From: Chitinophagaceae bacterium
GTDB lineage: Bacteria; Bacteroidota; Bacteroidia; Cytophagales; Cytophagaceae
Reading direction: 5' to 3'
Length of the DNA: 64,000 bases
NCBI GenBank assembly: GCA_028288365.1
Contig: JAQBNU010000013.1
Span: 1 to 64,000 of the forward strand
The first letter of the stretch is position 1, and each line of letters begins with the position of its first letter. Positions 53,099-61,335 of this stretch are shown here, in pieces. Below the pieces are notes generated by a model, which did not search any database, was not told the origin of the DNA, and worked only from the letters and a program-made list of their open reading frames with translations. A program made the position numbers and the translations under genes.

Positions 53099-53431
53099 CT
53101 ATTTCTCGCTAATTTTATTTCTGTGATTTTTACCCCACAAAATCATTGCTTCTAGCATAGGAAGTAGCGAATGAGTGTACTTAGACATTTTATACTCTAC
53201 CGCAAGTGGAGTGTGATAAACCGTTCTAATTATTAACTTGTTCTCTTCAAGGTGTTTTAATTCTTTTGATAACACTCTTGTTGTGATGGAAGGCACACCT
53301 CGCTGTATATCACGAAAGCGACAGTTCCCCATATGTATAGCTCGCAATATTGGTAGTTTCCATTTACCACCTACAACAAACAATGTGTCTTGTAAGTACA
53401 ACATTGCTTGTTCTTCTGTCATTCCTTTCAT
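53099..53431 (-). CDS. HxlR family transcriptional regulator
   Basis: The protein of 110 residues is a winged-helix MarR-like regulator of the HxlR group: VVGGKWKLPILRAIHMGNCRF near 19-39, FRDIQRGVPSITTRVLSKEL as recognition helix and wing, YHTPLAVEYKMSKYTHSLLP at the wing/dimer part. HxlR regulators often respond to aldehydes, quinones or redox change. It is convergent with the DHFR-family gene and divergent from the FISUMP gene, with a likely operator between. Confidence 0.92.
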   Translation of the reverse strand: MKGMTEEQAMLYLQDTLFVVGGKWKLPILRAIHMGNCRFRDIQRGVPSITTRVLSKELKHLEENKLIIRTVYHTPLAVEYKMSKYTHSLLPMLEAMILWGKNHRNKISEK

Positions 53432-53445
53432 AGTAAAGCCATTTT

Positions 53446-53469
53446 GGTATCCTTTAGGATATTGGTATC
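53446..53469. promoter_or_regulatory. Likely HxlR operator in the divergent promoter
   Basis: TATCC-TTTA-GGATA is a perfect palindrome at 53448-53461, and GGTATC is repeated at 53446-53451 and 53464-53469, 18 bases apart. It lies 15-38 bases upstream of the HxlR start, where autorepression would be expected. Confidence 0.55.
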
Positions 53470-53524
53470 AAAAGTACACCGTTTTATTTTATATGTTTAA
53501 CAAACGCATAAAATAATCAAACTC

Positions 53525-54133
53525 ATGGACAAGAACACAGAATTTATTACCGACATGGATGGCAATGTTTATCATACCATAATCATTGGAACGCAGGTAT
53601 GGATGGTAGAAAATCTAAAAACAACAAAGTACAATGATGGTACTGAAATTCCATTTATAATAGATACTGCCGAAGCGTGGTATGAGCTTAATGCGCCAGG
53701 TTATTGTTGGTACAATGATGATGAGTCCACTAAAGATAGTGTCGGTACGTTGTATAATTGGCACGCTTTAAACACCGGTAAACTTTGTCCAAAAGGCTGG
53801 CACGTGCCCTCAGATGAGGATTGGACAATTTTAGCAGAATATCTTGGTGGTGAAAAAATAGCAGGTGGAAAAATGAAAGAAACAGGTACAACACATTGGT
53901 TTAGTCCCAATACAGGTGCAACAAATTCAAGCGGATTTACTGCACTGCCCGCAGGTTTTCGCGGCAAAACAGGCTTCATTCCTTTAAGCATTGGCACTGC
54001 GTTGTTTTGGAGTAGTACAGCGTTTGACGATGTAGATGGTTGGACTCGTTATTTGCTATTTGACAGTGAGACTTTAGGTCGCAATAACGGTGGTAAATAT
54101 CACGGCTTCTCTGTGCGGTGTTTGAAGGATTAG
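53525..54133 (+). CDS. FISUMP-domain protein (Fibrobacter succinogenes major paralogous domain)
   Basis: The protein of 202 residues consists almost only of one FISUMP domain: MDGNVYHTIIIGTQVWMVEN (11-30), LKTTKYNDGTEI, GYCWYNDDE, LYNWHALNTGKLCPKGWHVP, WSSTAFD and FSVRCLKD at the end, related to C-type-lectin/FGE folds. Usually these domains are in secreted or lipidated proteins, but no signal peptide is visible here, so it may be cytoplasmic, or the true start may be missed. Its role is unknown. Confidence 0.85.
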   Translation: MDKNTEFITDMDGNVYHTIIIGTQVWMVENLKTTKYNDGTEIPFIIDTAEAWYELNAPGYCWYNDDESTKDSVGTLYNWHALNTGKLCPKGWHVPSDEDWTILAEYLGGEKIAGGKMKETGTTHWFSPNTGATNSSGFTALPAGFRGKTGFIPLSIGTALFWSSTAFDDVDGWTRYLLFDSETLGRNNGGKYHGFSVRCLKD

Positions 54134-54156
54134 TTCGTATTGAAAAAAATGATTTC

Positions 54157-54181
54157 GTTGGCGCAAGAATATTCTTGAGCC
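54157..54181. repeat. GCTGGC/GCTCG palindromic repeat, copy 4 (diverged)
   Basis: GTTGGCGCAAGAATATTCTT then GAGCC; the arms CAAGAATATTCTTG are a perfect palindrome, and the flanks match the family with changes. It follows the FISUMP gene by 24 bases. Confidence 0.5.
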
Positions 54182-54240
54182 TATTATGACATAGAGCATT
54201 TGCTTTGGAAAGGGATGAACAACAAAGTTAAATTCACCCA

Positions 54241-54265
54241 CGCTGGCACGAGCAAAATGCTCGCC
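54241..54265. repeat. GCTGGC/GCTCG palindromic repeat, copy 5
   Basis: CGCTGGCACGAGCAAAATGC then TCGCC, with arms CGAGCA and TGCTCG. The remainder of 54134-54412 holds no gene. Confidence 0.6.
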
Positions 54266-54412
54266 TTTACTTTTGCAGTCTAAGTTTTATCTTAGAAAAA
54301 TGATAGCAGAGGCAATTTAGGAACCAGCTAAAGCGAGCACCAACCTTATTTTTTTTATTGATGATAAGTAAAAAGTTTTTCGTATCATTATTTTTCAGGA
54401 ACAAATTACAAC

Positions 54413-55336
54413 ATGTTGACTACTGATCCTTCGCAAAGAGAAGATTACATCCGCCGCATCACGAAAGTCTTGAACTTCATCGAAGACAACCTGGATGCAG
54501 CGCTTTCTCTGGAAACCGTTGCAGCTGTTGCCCATTACTCTCCTTACCATTTCCACCGACTCTTCAAGCTCCTCACCAGTGAAACGCTGAACACTTACAT
54601 CAACAGAAAACGAATCGAGAAAGCAGCTTCTAGTTTGATGCGACAAAAGGAAGTGAACATCACCGAACTCTCTTTGCACTACGGATTCAATAGTCATTCT
54701 GCTTTTACCAGAGCATTTAAAAAATTCTATGGAATGAGTCCTACGGAATTTCGCAAAAGCAGTCCGAATAAATACAGCAAGATTGGTCAAACAGATAGCA
54801 AGAATGGTCAAACCATTGTCGCATTTGAGGAGTACCTTTACAACATCACTAATCACATCGACTGGATGAATACGAACTCAACTATCGCCATCAAAGAACT
54901 GCCAACACTGGAGTTGGCCTATTTGTCAAGCATCGGCATTGCAAATTTACGCAGTACCTTTGAAAAGCTCATGCGCTGGGCAAAGCCAAAGGGATTGATG
55001 GATTCGCCTGACTTAAAAATGCTGACTATTTTTCACGACAGTTTTAAAATCACCGCACCGGATAAAGTAAGAATGAGTGCCTGCATCGTTCTCAATAAAC
55101 CGGTATCAACAGACGGAGAAGTAGAAACCACACGCATTGAAAAAGGAAATTTCATCGTCGGTCATTTTGAATTGAAGCCAGATGAATTTGAAAAAGCATG
55201 GACCGGAATGTACATCTGGATGAATGAAAACGGATATAAAGTAACAGAGAAAAATTCGTTTGAAATTTATTACAACGACTTCACGACACATCCTGAAAAG
55301 AAATCTATTGTGGATCTATGTATACCGATAGATTAA
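54413..55336 (+). CDS. AraC family regulator with a GyrI-like effector-binding domain
   Basis: The protein of 307 residues has its DNA-binding domain first (LSLETVAAVAHYSPYHFHRL near 37-56; NITELSLHYGFNSHSAFTRA near 83-102; GMSPTEFRKS). The second half, from about 155, is a GyrI-like domain (IKELPTLELAYLSSIGIANL to YNDFTTHPEKKSIVDLCIPI), which in SoxS/Rob/BmrR-like regulators binds small toxic compounds. It may control drug or stress response genes. It is alone on its transcript. Confidence 0.93.
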   Translation: MLTTDPSQREDYIRRITKVLNFIEDNLDAALSLETVAAVAHYSPYHFHRLFKLLTSETLNTYINRKRIEKAASSLMRQKEVNITELSLHYGFNSHSAFTRAFKKFYGMSPTEFRKSSPNKYSKIGQTDSKNGQTIVAFEEYLYNITNHIDWMNTNSTIAIKELPTLELAYLSSIGIANLRSTFEKLMRWAKPKGLMDSPDLKMLTIFHDSFKITAPDKVRMSACIVLNKPVSTDGEVETTRIEKGNFIVGHFELKPDEFEKAWTGMYIWMNENGYKVTEKNSFEIYYNDFTTHPEKKSIVDLCIPID

Positions 55337-55385
55337 CAAGGACAAGACCGATTTATCGTCCCTCCTAACTCGTCCCTGCTTACTA

Positions 55386-55523
55386 CTATTTACCGACCAT
55401 CTTCCAATATTCACAGACGAATGAGATCAGCACATGATCCTTAGATAAAATCTCATTCTTAGCTACCATATCTTTCTTCTTTTTTATACCTTGTCTTTTC
55501 AATTGACTCTTATATTGTTTCAT
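55386..55523 (-). CDS. Possible 45-residue lysine-rich small protein (uncertain)
   Basis: The frame MKQYKSQLKRQGIKKKKDMV followed by AKNEILSKDHVLISFVCEYW and KMVGK has a protein-like end, but the evidence is weak: the ATG shares its bases (CATG) with the start of the divergent PIG-L gene, which leaves no room for a separate promoter. It is listed as a candidate only. The rest of 55337-55521 has a short CGTCCCTCC-type repeat. Confidence 0.2.
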   Translation of the reverse strand: MKQYKSQLKRQGIKKKKDMVAKNEILSKDHVLISFVCEYWKMVGK

Positions 55524-58008
55524 GAAAAGATTGTTCACTCTTTCATTCAGCTTCGTGTTGCTTGCTCACGTGTTGACAGCTCAAACACCTGTTACTTCTT
55601 CTTCCGATATTCTTCAAAAATTAAATAAACTCAATACCGTTGGTTCGGTGCTTTACATTGCCGCACATCCGGACGATGAGAATACCAGACTACTTCCCTA
55701 CCTCACCTACGAGCGCAAACTACGCACGGCCTACCTGTCGCTGACGCGCGGAGATGGCGGACAAAATTTAATTGGCAAGGAACAAGGTGAACCGTTGGGA
55801 TTGATTCGTACACAAGAGTTGTTAGCGGCCAGACGCATTGACGGCGCCGGACAATTTTTCTCACGTGCCAATGATTTTGGTTTTTCTAAAAATCCGGATG
55901 AAACGTTTGCCATTTGGAACAAAGACAGCATACTCGCTGATGTCGTGTGGGTCATCAGAACATTCAAGCCAGACGTCATCATTACGCGCTTCCCTACTAC
56001 AGGCGAAGGCGGACATGGACATCATACCGCTTCTGCTCTCCTTGCCGTAGAAGCCTTCAGCGCAGCAGCGGATCCAAAACATTTTCCCGAACAATTAAAA
56101 TACACCGAAGTATGGCAAGCCAAACGTATTTTCTGGAACACGTTTAATTTCAACAATGTCAACCTCACTTCTGAAGATCAAATCAAATTGGACATTGGTG
56201 GCTTCAATCCTTTGCTGGGGAAATCATACGGAGAGCTTGCTTCTGAAAACCGCTCCATGCACAAGAGTCAGGGCTTCGGTACAGCAAAGACGCGCGGACA
56301 AACGTTTGAGTACTTCAAGCAACTGGCCGGCGATCCGGTGAAAACAGATGTGTTTGAAAACAGCAACACTACTTGGTCACGTTTTTCTTCGACTTCAAAA
56401 TTTACTTCTACGATTAACAAAATCATTGCAAAGTTTGATCCTTTGCATCCGGAAGTCATCATACCGGATCTCGTAACCTTCTACAAACAAATCCAGGCGC
56501 TGGATGAAAACGATCCATTGATCCGTTGCTGGAAAAAAGAAAAACTAAAAGAAGCAGAAAGTTTGTTGCTGGCTTGTTCCGGTTTATGGATGGAAGCCTA
56601 CGCAACTGATTACATCGCTATTCCAGGTAATGATATAGCAACAACGGTTCAAATCGTTAACCGAAATAAAAACATCATAACATTAAACAGCATCCGTTAC
56701 ATCAACCAGGATACCACGTTGGCACTGGCATTGAAAGCCAATGAACTTTACACCTACAAACATATCGGCAAACTGCCGGAGAGTTTCGCCTACTCCAATC
56801 CTTATTGGCTCAATGAAAAACACAGCAGCGGTTTGTACAGTGTACACGATCAACTGCTAGTAGGCAAAGCAGAAAACGATGCCGCAGCGAATGTAACGTT
56901 CAACCTTACCATACAAGATCTATCGTTGAGCATTAACAAACCGTTGGTTTACAAATACACCGATCCGGTGAAAGGAGAAATTTACAGACCACTGGAAATT
57001 CTTCCACCTGTTACCGTGAACCTCACTGAGAAAGCGTATGTCTTCAAAGATACATTGGTGAAAAGTATTCCCTTTGTAGTGAAAGCCAATCGCGCCAATG
57101 TTGCAGGCACTTTGCAATGGAGCTTGCCTCAAGGCTGGACCGCCACTTGCACACATCCTGATTTCAAACTGAATGCCAAAGGAGATGAAGTACTCATCGA
57201 CGTATTGGTTCATCCAAGCAGCAACAGCAGCAATGGAAAAATAACTGTAGCGATACGCACGGAGCAGGAAACCTTGACAAAGAGCATCACGCGCTTGGAA
57301 TACGATCACATTCCTTATCAATTTATTTTGAGTGATGCAGAAGCCAATCTTGTTCACTTGAACTTAAAAACTTCCGGCCAACACATCGGTTACATCCCTG
57401 GTGCAGGCGATGATGTAGCGGCTTGCCTGAAACAAGTCGGTTACCAGGTGACCATCCTTACAGACGACTTGTTAGACAAAGGCAAGCTCAGTGAATACGA
57501 TGCAATAGTTACAGGGATTCGTGCCTACAACACCAACGACCGTTTGCAAGTCTATTACAACTCGCTCGTGGAGTATGTCAAACAAGGAGGAAATCTCATC
57601 GTGCAATACAACACGAATAACCGCATTGGTCCATTGTTGGCGAAGATTGGCCCTTATCCTTTTACAATTTCCAGAGAACGCGTCACGAACGAGCAAGCGG
57701 AAGTACGTATTCTAAAACCTCAACATCCTGCCTTCCATATACCGAATGAAATTCATGCTGATGATTTTGACAATTGGATTCAGGAGCGAGGAATTTATTT
57801 TGCAGCCGACATCGACAAACAATACGAAACATTACTTTCATTAAATGACCCCAACGAAAAAGCAAACGAAGGAAGTTTGATTGTGACACCTTATGGCAAA
57901 GGTAACTTTGTCTACACCGGACTGGTCTTCTTCAGAGAGCTACCGGCGGGAGTTCCAGGTGCTTACCGATTGTTTGTCAATTTACTCAGTCTTCCTAAAC
58001 ATCCTTAG
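55522..58008 (+). CDS. PIG-L/LmbE family deacetylase with C-terminal extension
   Basis: The protein of 828 residues is secreted (signal peptide MKRLFTLSFSFVLLAHVLTA). The PIG-L domain has the zinc motif AAHPDDE (47-53), RGDGGQNLIG near 73-82 and a GEGGHGHHTAS motif near 163-173 with the third zinc ligand. These enzymes remove acetyl groups from N-acetylglucosamine-type sugars. A long middle region looks beta-rich, and the part after about 610 has a glutamine amidotransferase-like fold (HLNLKTSGQHIGYIPGAGDD, DAIVTGIRAYN, VEYVKQGGNLIVQYN), as in other large Bacteroidota PIG-L proteins. It leads the operon with the symporter. Confidence 0.9.
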   Translation: MKRLFTLSFSFVLLAHVLTAQTPVTSSSDILQKLNKLNTVGSVLYIAAHPDDENTRLLPYLTYERKLRTAYLSLTRGDGGQNLIGKEQGEPLGLIRTQELLAARRIDGAGQFFSRANDFGFSKNPDETFAIWNKDSILADVVWVIRTFKPDVIITRFPTTGEGGHGHHTASALLAVEAFSAAADPKHFPEQLKYTEVWQAKRIFWNTFNFNNVNLTSEDQIKLDIGGFNPLLGKSYGELASENRSMHKSQGFGTAKTRGQTFEYFKQLAGDPVKTDVFENSNTTWSRFSSTSKFTSTINKIIAKFDPLHPEVIIPDLVTFYKQIQALDENDPLIRCWKKEKLKEAESLLLACSGLWMEAYATDYIAIPGNDIATTVQIVNRNKNIITLNSIRYINQDTTLALALKANELYTYKHIGKLPESFAYSNPYWLNEKHSSGLYSVHDQLLVGKAENDAAANVTFNLTIQDLSLSINKPLVYKYTDPVKGEIYRPLEILPPVTVNLTEKAYVFKDTLVKSIPFVVKANRANVAGTLQWSLPQGWTATCTHPDFKLNAKGDEVLIDVLVHPSSNSSNGKITVAIRTEQETLTKSITRLEYDHIPYQFILSDAEANLVHLNLKTSGQHIGYIPGAGDDVAACLKQVGYQVTILTDDLLDKGKLSEYDAIVTGIRAYNTNDRLQVYYNSLVEYVKQGGNLIVQYNTNNRIGPLLAKIGPYPFTISRERVTNEQAEVRILKPQHPAFHIPNEIHADDFDNWIQERGIYFAADIDKQYETLLSLNDPNEKANEGSLIVTPYGKGNFVYTGLVFFRELPAGVPGAYRLFVNLLSLPKHP

Positions 58009-58009
58009 C

Positions 58010-58132
58010 ATGTCACACAAAGAAGAAAAACCACCTTTTCTTGGGACATGGAATAATGTATATGCACTGGTCATTGGCGCACTGGTGCTGATGATCATTT
58101 TGTTTTACTCCTTTACCTGTTACTTCGCATGA
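58010..58132 (+). CDS. Small single-span membrane protein, probable symporter partner
   Basis: A 40-residue protein, MSHKEEKPPFLGTWNNVYAL followed by a transmembrane helix (VIGALVLMIILFYSFTCYFA). It starts one base after the PIG-L stop and overlaps the symporter start by four bases (ATGA 58129-58132), so it is tightly coupled. Similar small proteins precede sodium:solute symporters in other genomes, as YhdT does for PanF, and could assist folding or transport. It is easily missed because of its size. Confidence 0.75.
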   Translation: MSHKEEKPPFLGTWNNVYALVIGALVLMIILFYSFTCYFA

Positions 58133-59814
58133 GTATACTGGACTGGGCTGTATTAGCACTCACCTTACTGTGCATCGTTTCCTATGGATTATGGAAAAGC
58201 AGAGGAGCAAAAAACATAGAAGGGTATTTATTGGCCGATAAGGAATTACCCTGGTACCAGGTGGGCTTGTCAGTGATGGCCACACAAGCCAGCGCCATTA
58301 CCTTCCTCTCCGCACCAGGTCAGGCTTACAGCGATGGATTGCGTTTTGTACAATTTTATTTTGGATTGCCGCTAGCTACGATTGTGCTATGCAAAACATT
58401 CATTCCTATTTTTCGAACATTGAATGTGTACACCGCTTATGAATATTTAGAAAAAAGATTTGACAGTAAGACACGTTCGCTCACTGCTTTTCTTTTTCTT
58501 TTGCAGCGCGGTTTGTCAACCGGCATTACCATTTATGCTCCGTCTATTATTTTGTCAACTATTTTAGGCATTGACATTACCTATACCACCTTATTTACAG
58601 GAGGTATTGTCATACTCTACACCGTATACGGAGGAACAAAAGCGGTGTCTTACACACAAATGTTTCAAATGGGCATCATCTTCTCGGGCCTATTTGTAGC
58701 GGGCTACATGGTGGTTCACTTACTACCTGATCAAATAGGTTTCATAGATGCCTTACACATTGCAGGAAAAATGAACAAGCTCAATGCCATCGATACCACA
58801 TTTGATTTGAACAATCGGTATAACATCTGGTCAGGGATCATTGGCGGTTTCTTTTTACAACTTTCTTATTTCGGTACCGATCAATCGCAGGTCGGTCGTT
58901 ACTTAACAGGCAAGTCCACCACCGAAAGCCGATTGGGATTGGTGATGAATGGTTTGATCAAAATCCCCATGCAGTTTTTAATTTTGTTGATCGGTACTTT
59001 AGTGTTTGTTTTTTACCAATACCAAACTCCTCCTCTCTTCTTCAATCCTACCGAAGTAACGCGAATAGAGCAAAGTCCTTATAAAGATCAATACCACGAG
59101 CTCGAACAACAGCATCGTATCGCTCATCAAGACAAGCAAACGCATGCCAATGATTTACTCAAGGCACTAGACAGTAAACAAACAATAGCCATTGACCGGG
59201 CACAATACCGATTGTTGCAGGATGAAAAACAAACCACGCAGATCAGAGAGCAGGCCATTGAACTGATGAAAAAAAACAGCTCCAAAGCAGACCCCAACGA
59301 TACCAATTATGTTTTTCTAAGTTTCGTCACCAAATACTTACCGCATGGGATGATCGGCCTACTGATTGCCATTATCCTACTGGCTTCTATGGGTTCTACT
59401 GCCAGCGGCATGAATTCACTGGCGTCTACCACAGTGGTTGATTTCTACAAACGTTTTGTCAATACAAATGCAGCGCCACATACCTATCTATCCGCTTCCC
59501 GTTGGTACACCGTAGGTTGGGGATTCTTTTGCATCGGCATTGCTTTGTATGCGAACAAACTCGGTAACCTGATCGAAGCCGTAAACATACTGGGCTCTCT
59601 CTTCTATGGAACGATACTTGGCATTTTCCTGGTGGCTTTTTATTTGAAAAAAGTAAAAGGTACTGCCGTTTTCTACGCTGCATTATTCACTGAAGCTTTT
59701 GTGATCTGCGCCTGGATGATGGACCTGATGGCCTTTCTATGGCTCAATGCCATCGGCTGTTTGTTGTTGATGTTGTTGGCTTGGGTGATACAGAGTTGTA
59801 AAAAAACAACCTAA
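58129..59814 (+). CDS. Sodium:solute symporter (SSS family)
   Basis: The protein of 561 residues has about 13 transmembrane helices. MATQASAITFLSAPGQAYSD near 52-71 and FVQFYFGLPLATIV are typical of the LeuT-fold SSS family, with the GGTKAVSYTQMFQMGIIFSG segment near 181-200 and SMGSTASGMNSLASTTVVDF near 422-441. A soluble charged insert of about 80 residues (300-385) separates helices. Substrate is unknown; with the PIG-L deacetylase upstream, uptake of a sugar or sialic-acid-like product is a possible but untested link. Confidence 0.93.
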   Translation: MSILDWAVLALTLLCIVSYGLWKSRGAKNIEGYLLADKELPWYQVGLSVMATQASAITFLSAPGQAYSDGLRFVQFYFGLPLATIVLCKTFIPIFRTLNVYTAYEYLEKRFDSKTRSLTAFLFLLQRGLSTGITIYAPSIILSTILGIDITYTTLFTGGIVILYTVYGGTKAVSYTQMFQMGIIFSGLFVAGYMVVHLLPDQIGFIDALHIAGKMNKLNAIDTTFDLNNRYNIWSGIIGGFFLQLSYFGTDQSQVGRYLTGKSTTESRLGLVMNGLIKIPMQFLILLIGTLVFVFYQYQTPPLFFNPTEVTRIEQSPYKDQYHELEQQHRIAHQDKQTHANDLLKALDSKQTIAIDRAQYRLLQDEKQTTQIREQAIELMKKNSSKADPNDTNYVFLSFVTKYLPHGMIGLLIAIILLASMGSTASGMNSLASTTVVDFYKRFVNTNAAPHTYLSASRWYTVGWGFFCIGIALYANKLGNLIEAVNILGSLFYGTILGIFLVAFYLKKVKGTAVFYAALFTEAFVICAWMMDLMAFLWLNAIGCLLLMLLAWVIQSCKKTT

Positions 59815-59829
59815 CGTTTTTTACTCAGA

Positions 59830-60039
59830 CTGTCTCGCCCCTAAATCTCCTGAAGGGTACTTTACAGCGCGAGTATGGAGTTTGAGTATGGAGGTATGAT
59901 TCCTCTGCATTGACTCTTCATACTTACTCTTACAATCCTGTTGTTGGCGTCTCGCCAACAACAGGATTGTAGTAACCGTTTTTCATACCTTCACTTGTTG
60001 GCGGGACGCCAACAAGAAAACAATTTAGGGACAAGACAG
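59830..60039. repeat. MITE-like element with terminal inverted repeats, copy B
   Basis: CTGTCTCGCCCCTAAAT (59830-59846) is complementary at 15 of 17 positions to ATTTAGGGACAAGACAG (60023-60039). Inside are two perfect hairpins: ACAATCCTGTTGTTGGCG with its complement (59932-59949 and 59953-59970, loop TCT), and CTTGTTGGCG with CGCCAACAAG (59994-60003 and 60007-60016). It fills the gap between the convergent symporter and DUF2911 genes. Confidence 0.75.
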
Positions 60040-60060
60040 CTTCCTTTTATTTAACAACAT

Positions 60061-60093
60061 AAAAAAAGCCACGCATCGCTGCATGGCTTTTTC
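60061..60093. terminator. Terminator of the DUF2911 gene (bidirectional)
   Basis: AAAAAGCCA pairs with TGGCTTTTT around a 12-base loop. A and T runs on both sides allow action in both directions. Confidence 0.8.
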
Positions 60094-60114
60094 ATTTCAG
60101 AAAATAAACTGAAC

Positions 60115-60975
60115 TTATTTTTTCGCTGCTGCCACTTTTGCGTCTGCAATCATTTTCTCTCCCATCTTCACGTAATCATCGTTGCTTGCTTCTTTCGCCA
60201 ACGCTACAGTTTTTTCTGCACTTACAGTCGCACTGTTGTAGTCTTTCAATTTGAATTCGATACGTGCTTTTACCATATACATAAAGAATGCTTTAGGATT
60301 TTGCTCTACCGCTTTGTTGATCCACACCAATGCCTGGTTCAAATCTTTATCGTTTTCATAATAGTAGTTCGCTGCCTGAAAATAAGGACGGCCGTCTACA
60401 GCCATTGTAGATTCAATGTTCTTCATCACTTTCGTATCGATCTCTCCAGTGATTTTAACCGGTACACGTGTTTTGTCCCAAAGCAATTCCAGGATAACAG
60501 AAGTAGGTGTTACATCTGCAAAGTTGATTGTGAACGTTTCCACTTTAGTCGTCAAAGCCGTTGGCTTCACTGTTACACGCAGCACTTCATTTTCTGCTTT
60601 GTAATTGGCTACATTACCACCCATTGTAAGATCGCTGTAGAAAAGAATATCCCAGCTTTCTTTATTAGGTATGCTGTATACCGCATAAGTACCCATCTTC
60701 AGGTCTTTGCCTTCTACTTTAGCATCTTCACCCAATGTAATTTTAGTAGCGGCATTCGCGCCGGTGCGCCATGTTTTTCCAAAAGGAACAAGATCACCAA
60801 ATACTGTACGTCCTTTAACAGATGGACGAGAGTAGTCTACAGTGATATCACTCAATGCGAATCCTTGTTTGATGGTTTGAGAAGAACTTGGTGCAGGAGT
60901 TTTTAAGGTAGATTGAGCCAAAAGAGTAGAAGCCGAGATGGCGATGGCTCCTACCAGTAAATACATTTTATTCAT
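60115..60975 (-). CDS. Secreted DUF2911 protein with a C-terminal TPR-like region
   Basis: The protein of 286 residues has a signal peptide (MNKMYLLVGAIAISASTLLA). FALSDITVDYSRPSVKGRTV and FGDLVPFGKTWRTGANAATK (about 38-77) are the conserved start of DUF2911, followed by GTYAVYSIPNKESWDILFYS. The last third (about 195-286) is helical with a TPR pattern (DLNQALVWINKAVEQNPKAF). DUF2911 proteins are common in Bacteroidota, are exported, and have unknown function. Confidence 0.9.
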   Translation of the reverse strand: MNKMYLLVGAIAISASTLLAQSTLKTPAPSSSQTIKQGFALSDITVDYSRPSVKGRTVFGDLVPFGKTWRTGANAATKITLGEDAKVEGKDLKMGTYAVYSIPNKESWDILFYSDLTMGGNVANYKAENEVLRVTVKPTALTTKVETFTINFADVTPTSVILELLWDKTRVPVKITGEIDTKVMKNIESTMAVDGRPYFQAANYYYENDKDLNQALVWINKAVEQNPKAFFMYMVKARIEFKLKDYNSATVSAEKTVALAKEASNDDYVKMGEKMIADAKVAAAKK

Positions 60976-61335
60976 GTGGATTTTTGTTTTAAGTATAGAT
61001 GACTAGTGGCTTTAAAAGTACTATTTTTTTGCAGAAAGCAACGCTTATGTTACGAGTCTTTTTCCTTTTTTATTAACGACTTTCAATGGTTAAAAAAAAG
61101 CTTAAACTGAAACCCATTTGATAAGGTTCATAATGCAACTCCTTTTTCAAAATTTTCTTTTAACATAAACTTAACATGACAAAAGGTCCTAAGCCTCACT
61201 ACTTCTGGGTATTTTTCCCATTTATATCGTTAAAAATCAATTTTATCATTTTTTAACGGGAACATTTTTCTCATCCTGAATCATCCTCTCGAATTATCTA
61301 AACCCTTGTTAAATTTTTACTTCATTTTACAGCTT
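60976..61335. other. Divergent intergenic region, no gene seen
   Basis: 360 AT-rich bases between the DUF2911 gene and the fibre-like gene must contain promoters for both. No full TTG-N19-TAnnTTTG match, repeat or RNA was recognised. Confidence 0.5.

Noticed and set aside
50889-54265. Integron cassette array with attC sites
   Set aside because: The palindromes lack clear RYYYAAC/GTTRRRY core sites at matching places, gene directions differ, and no integrase is present in the window.
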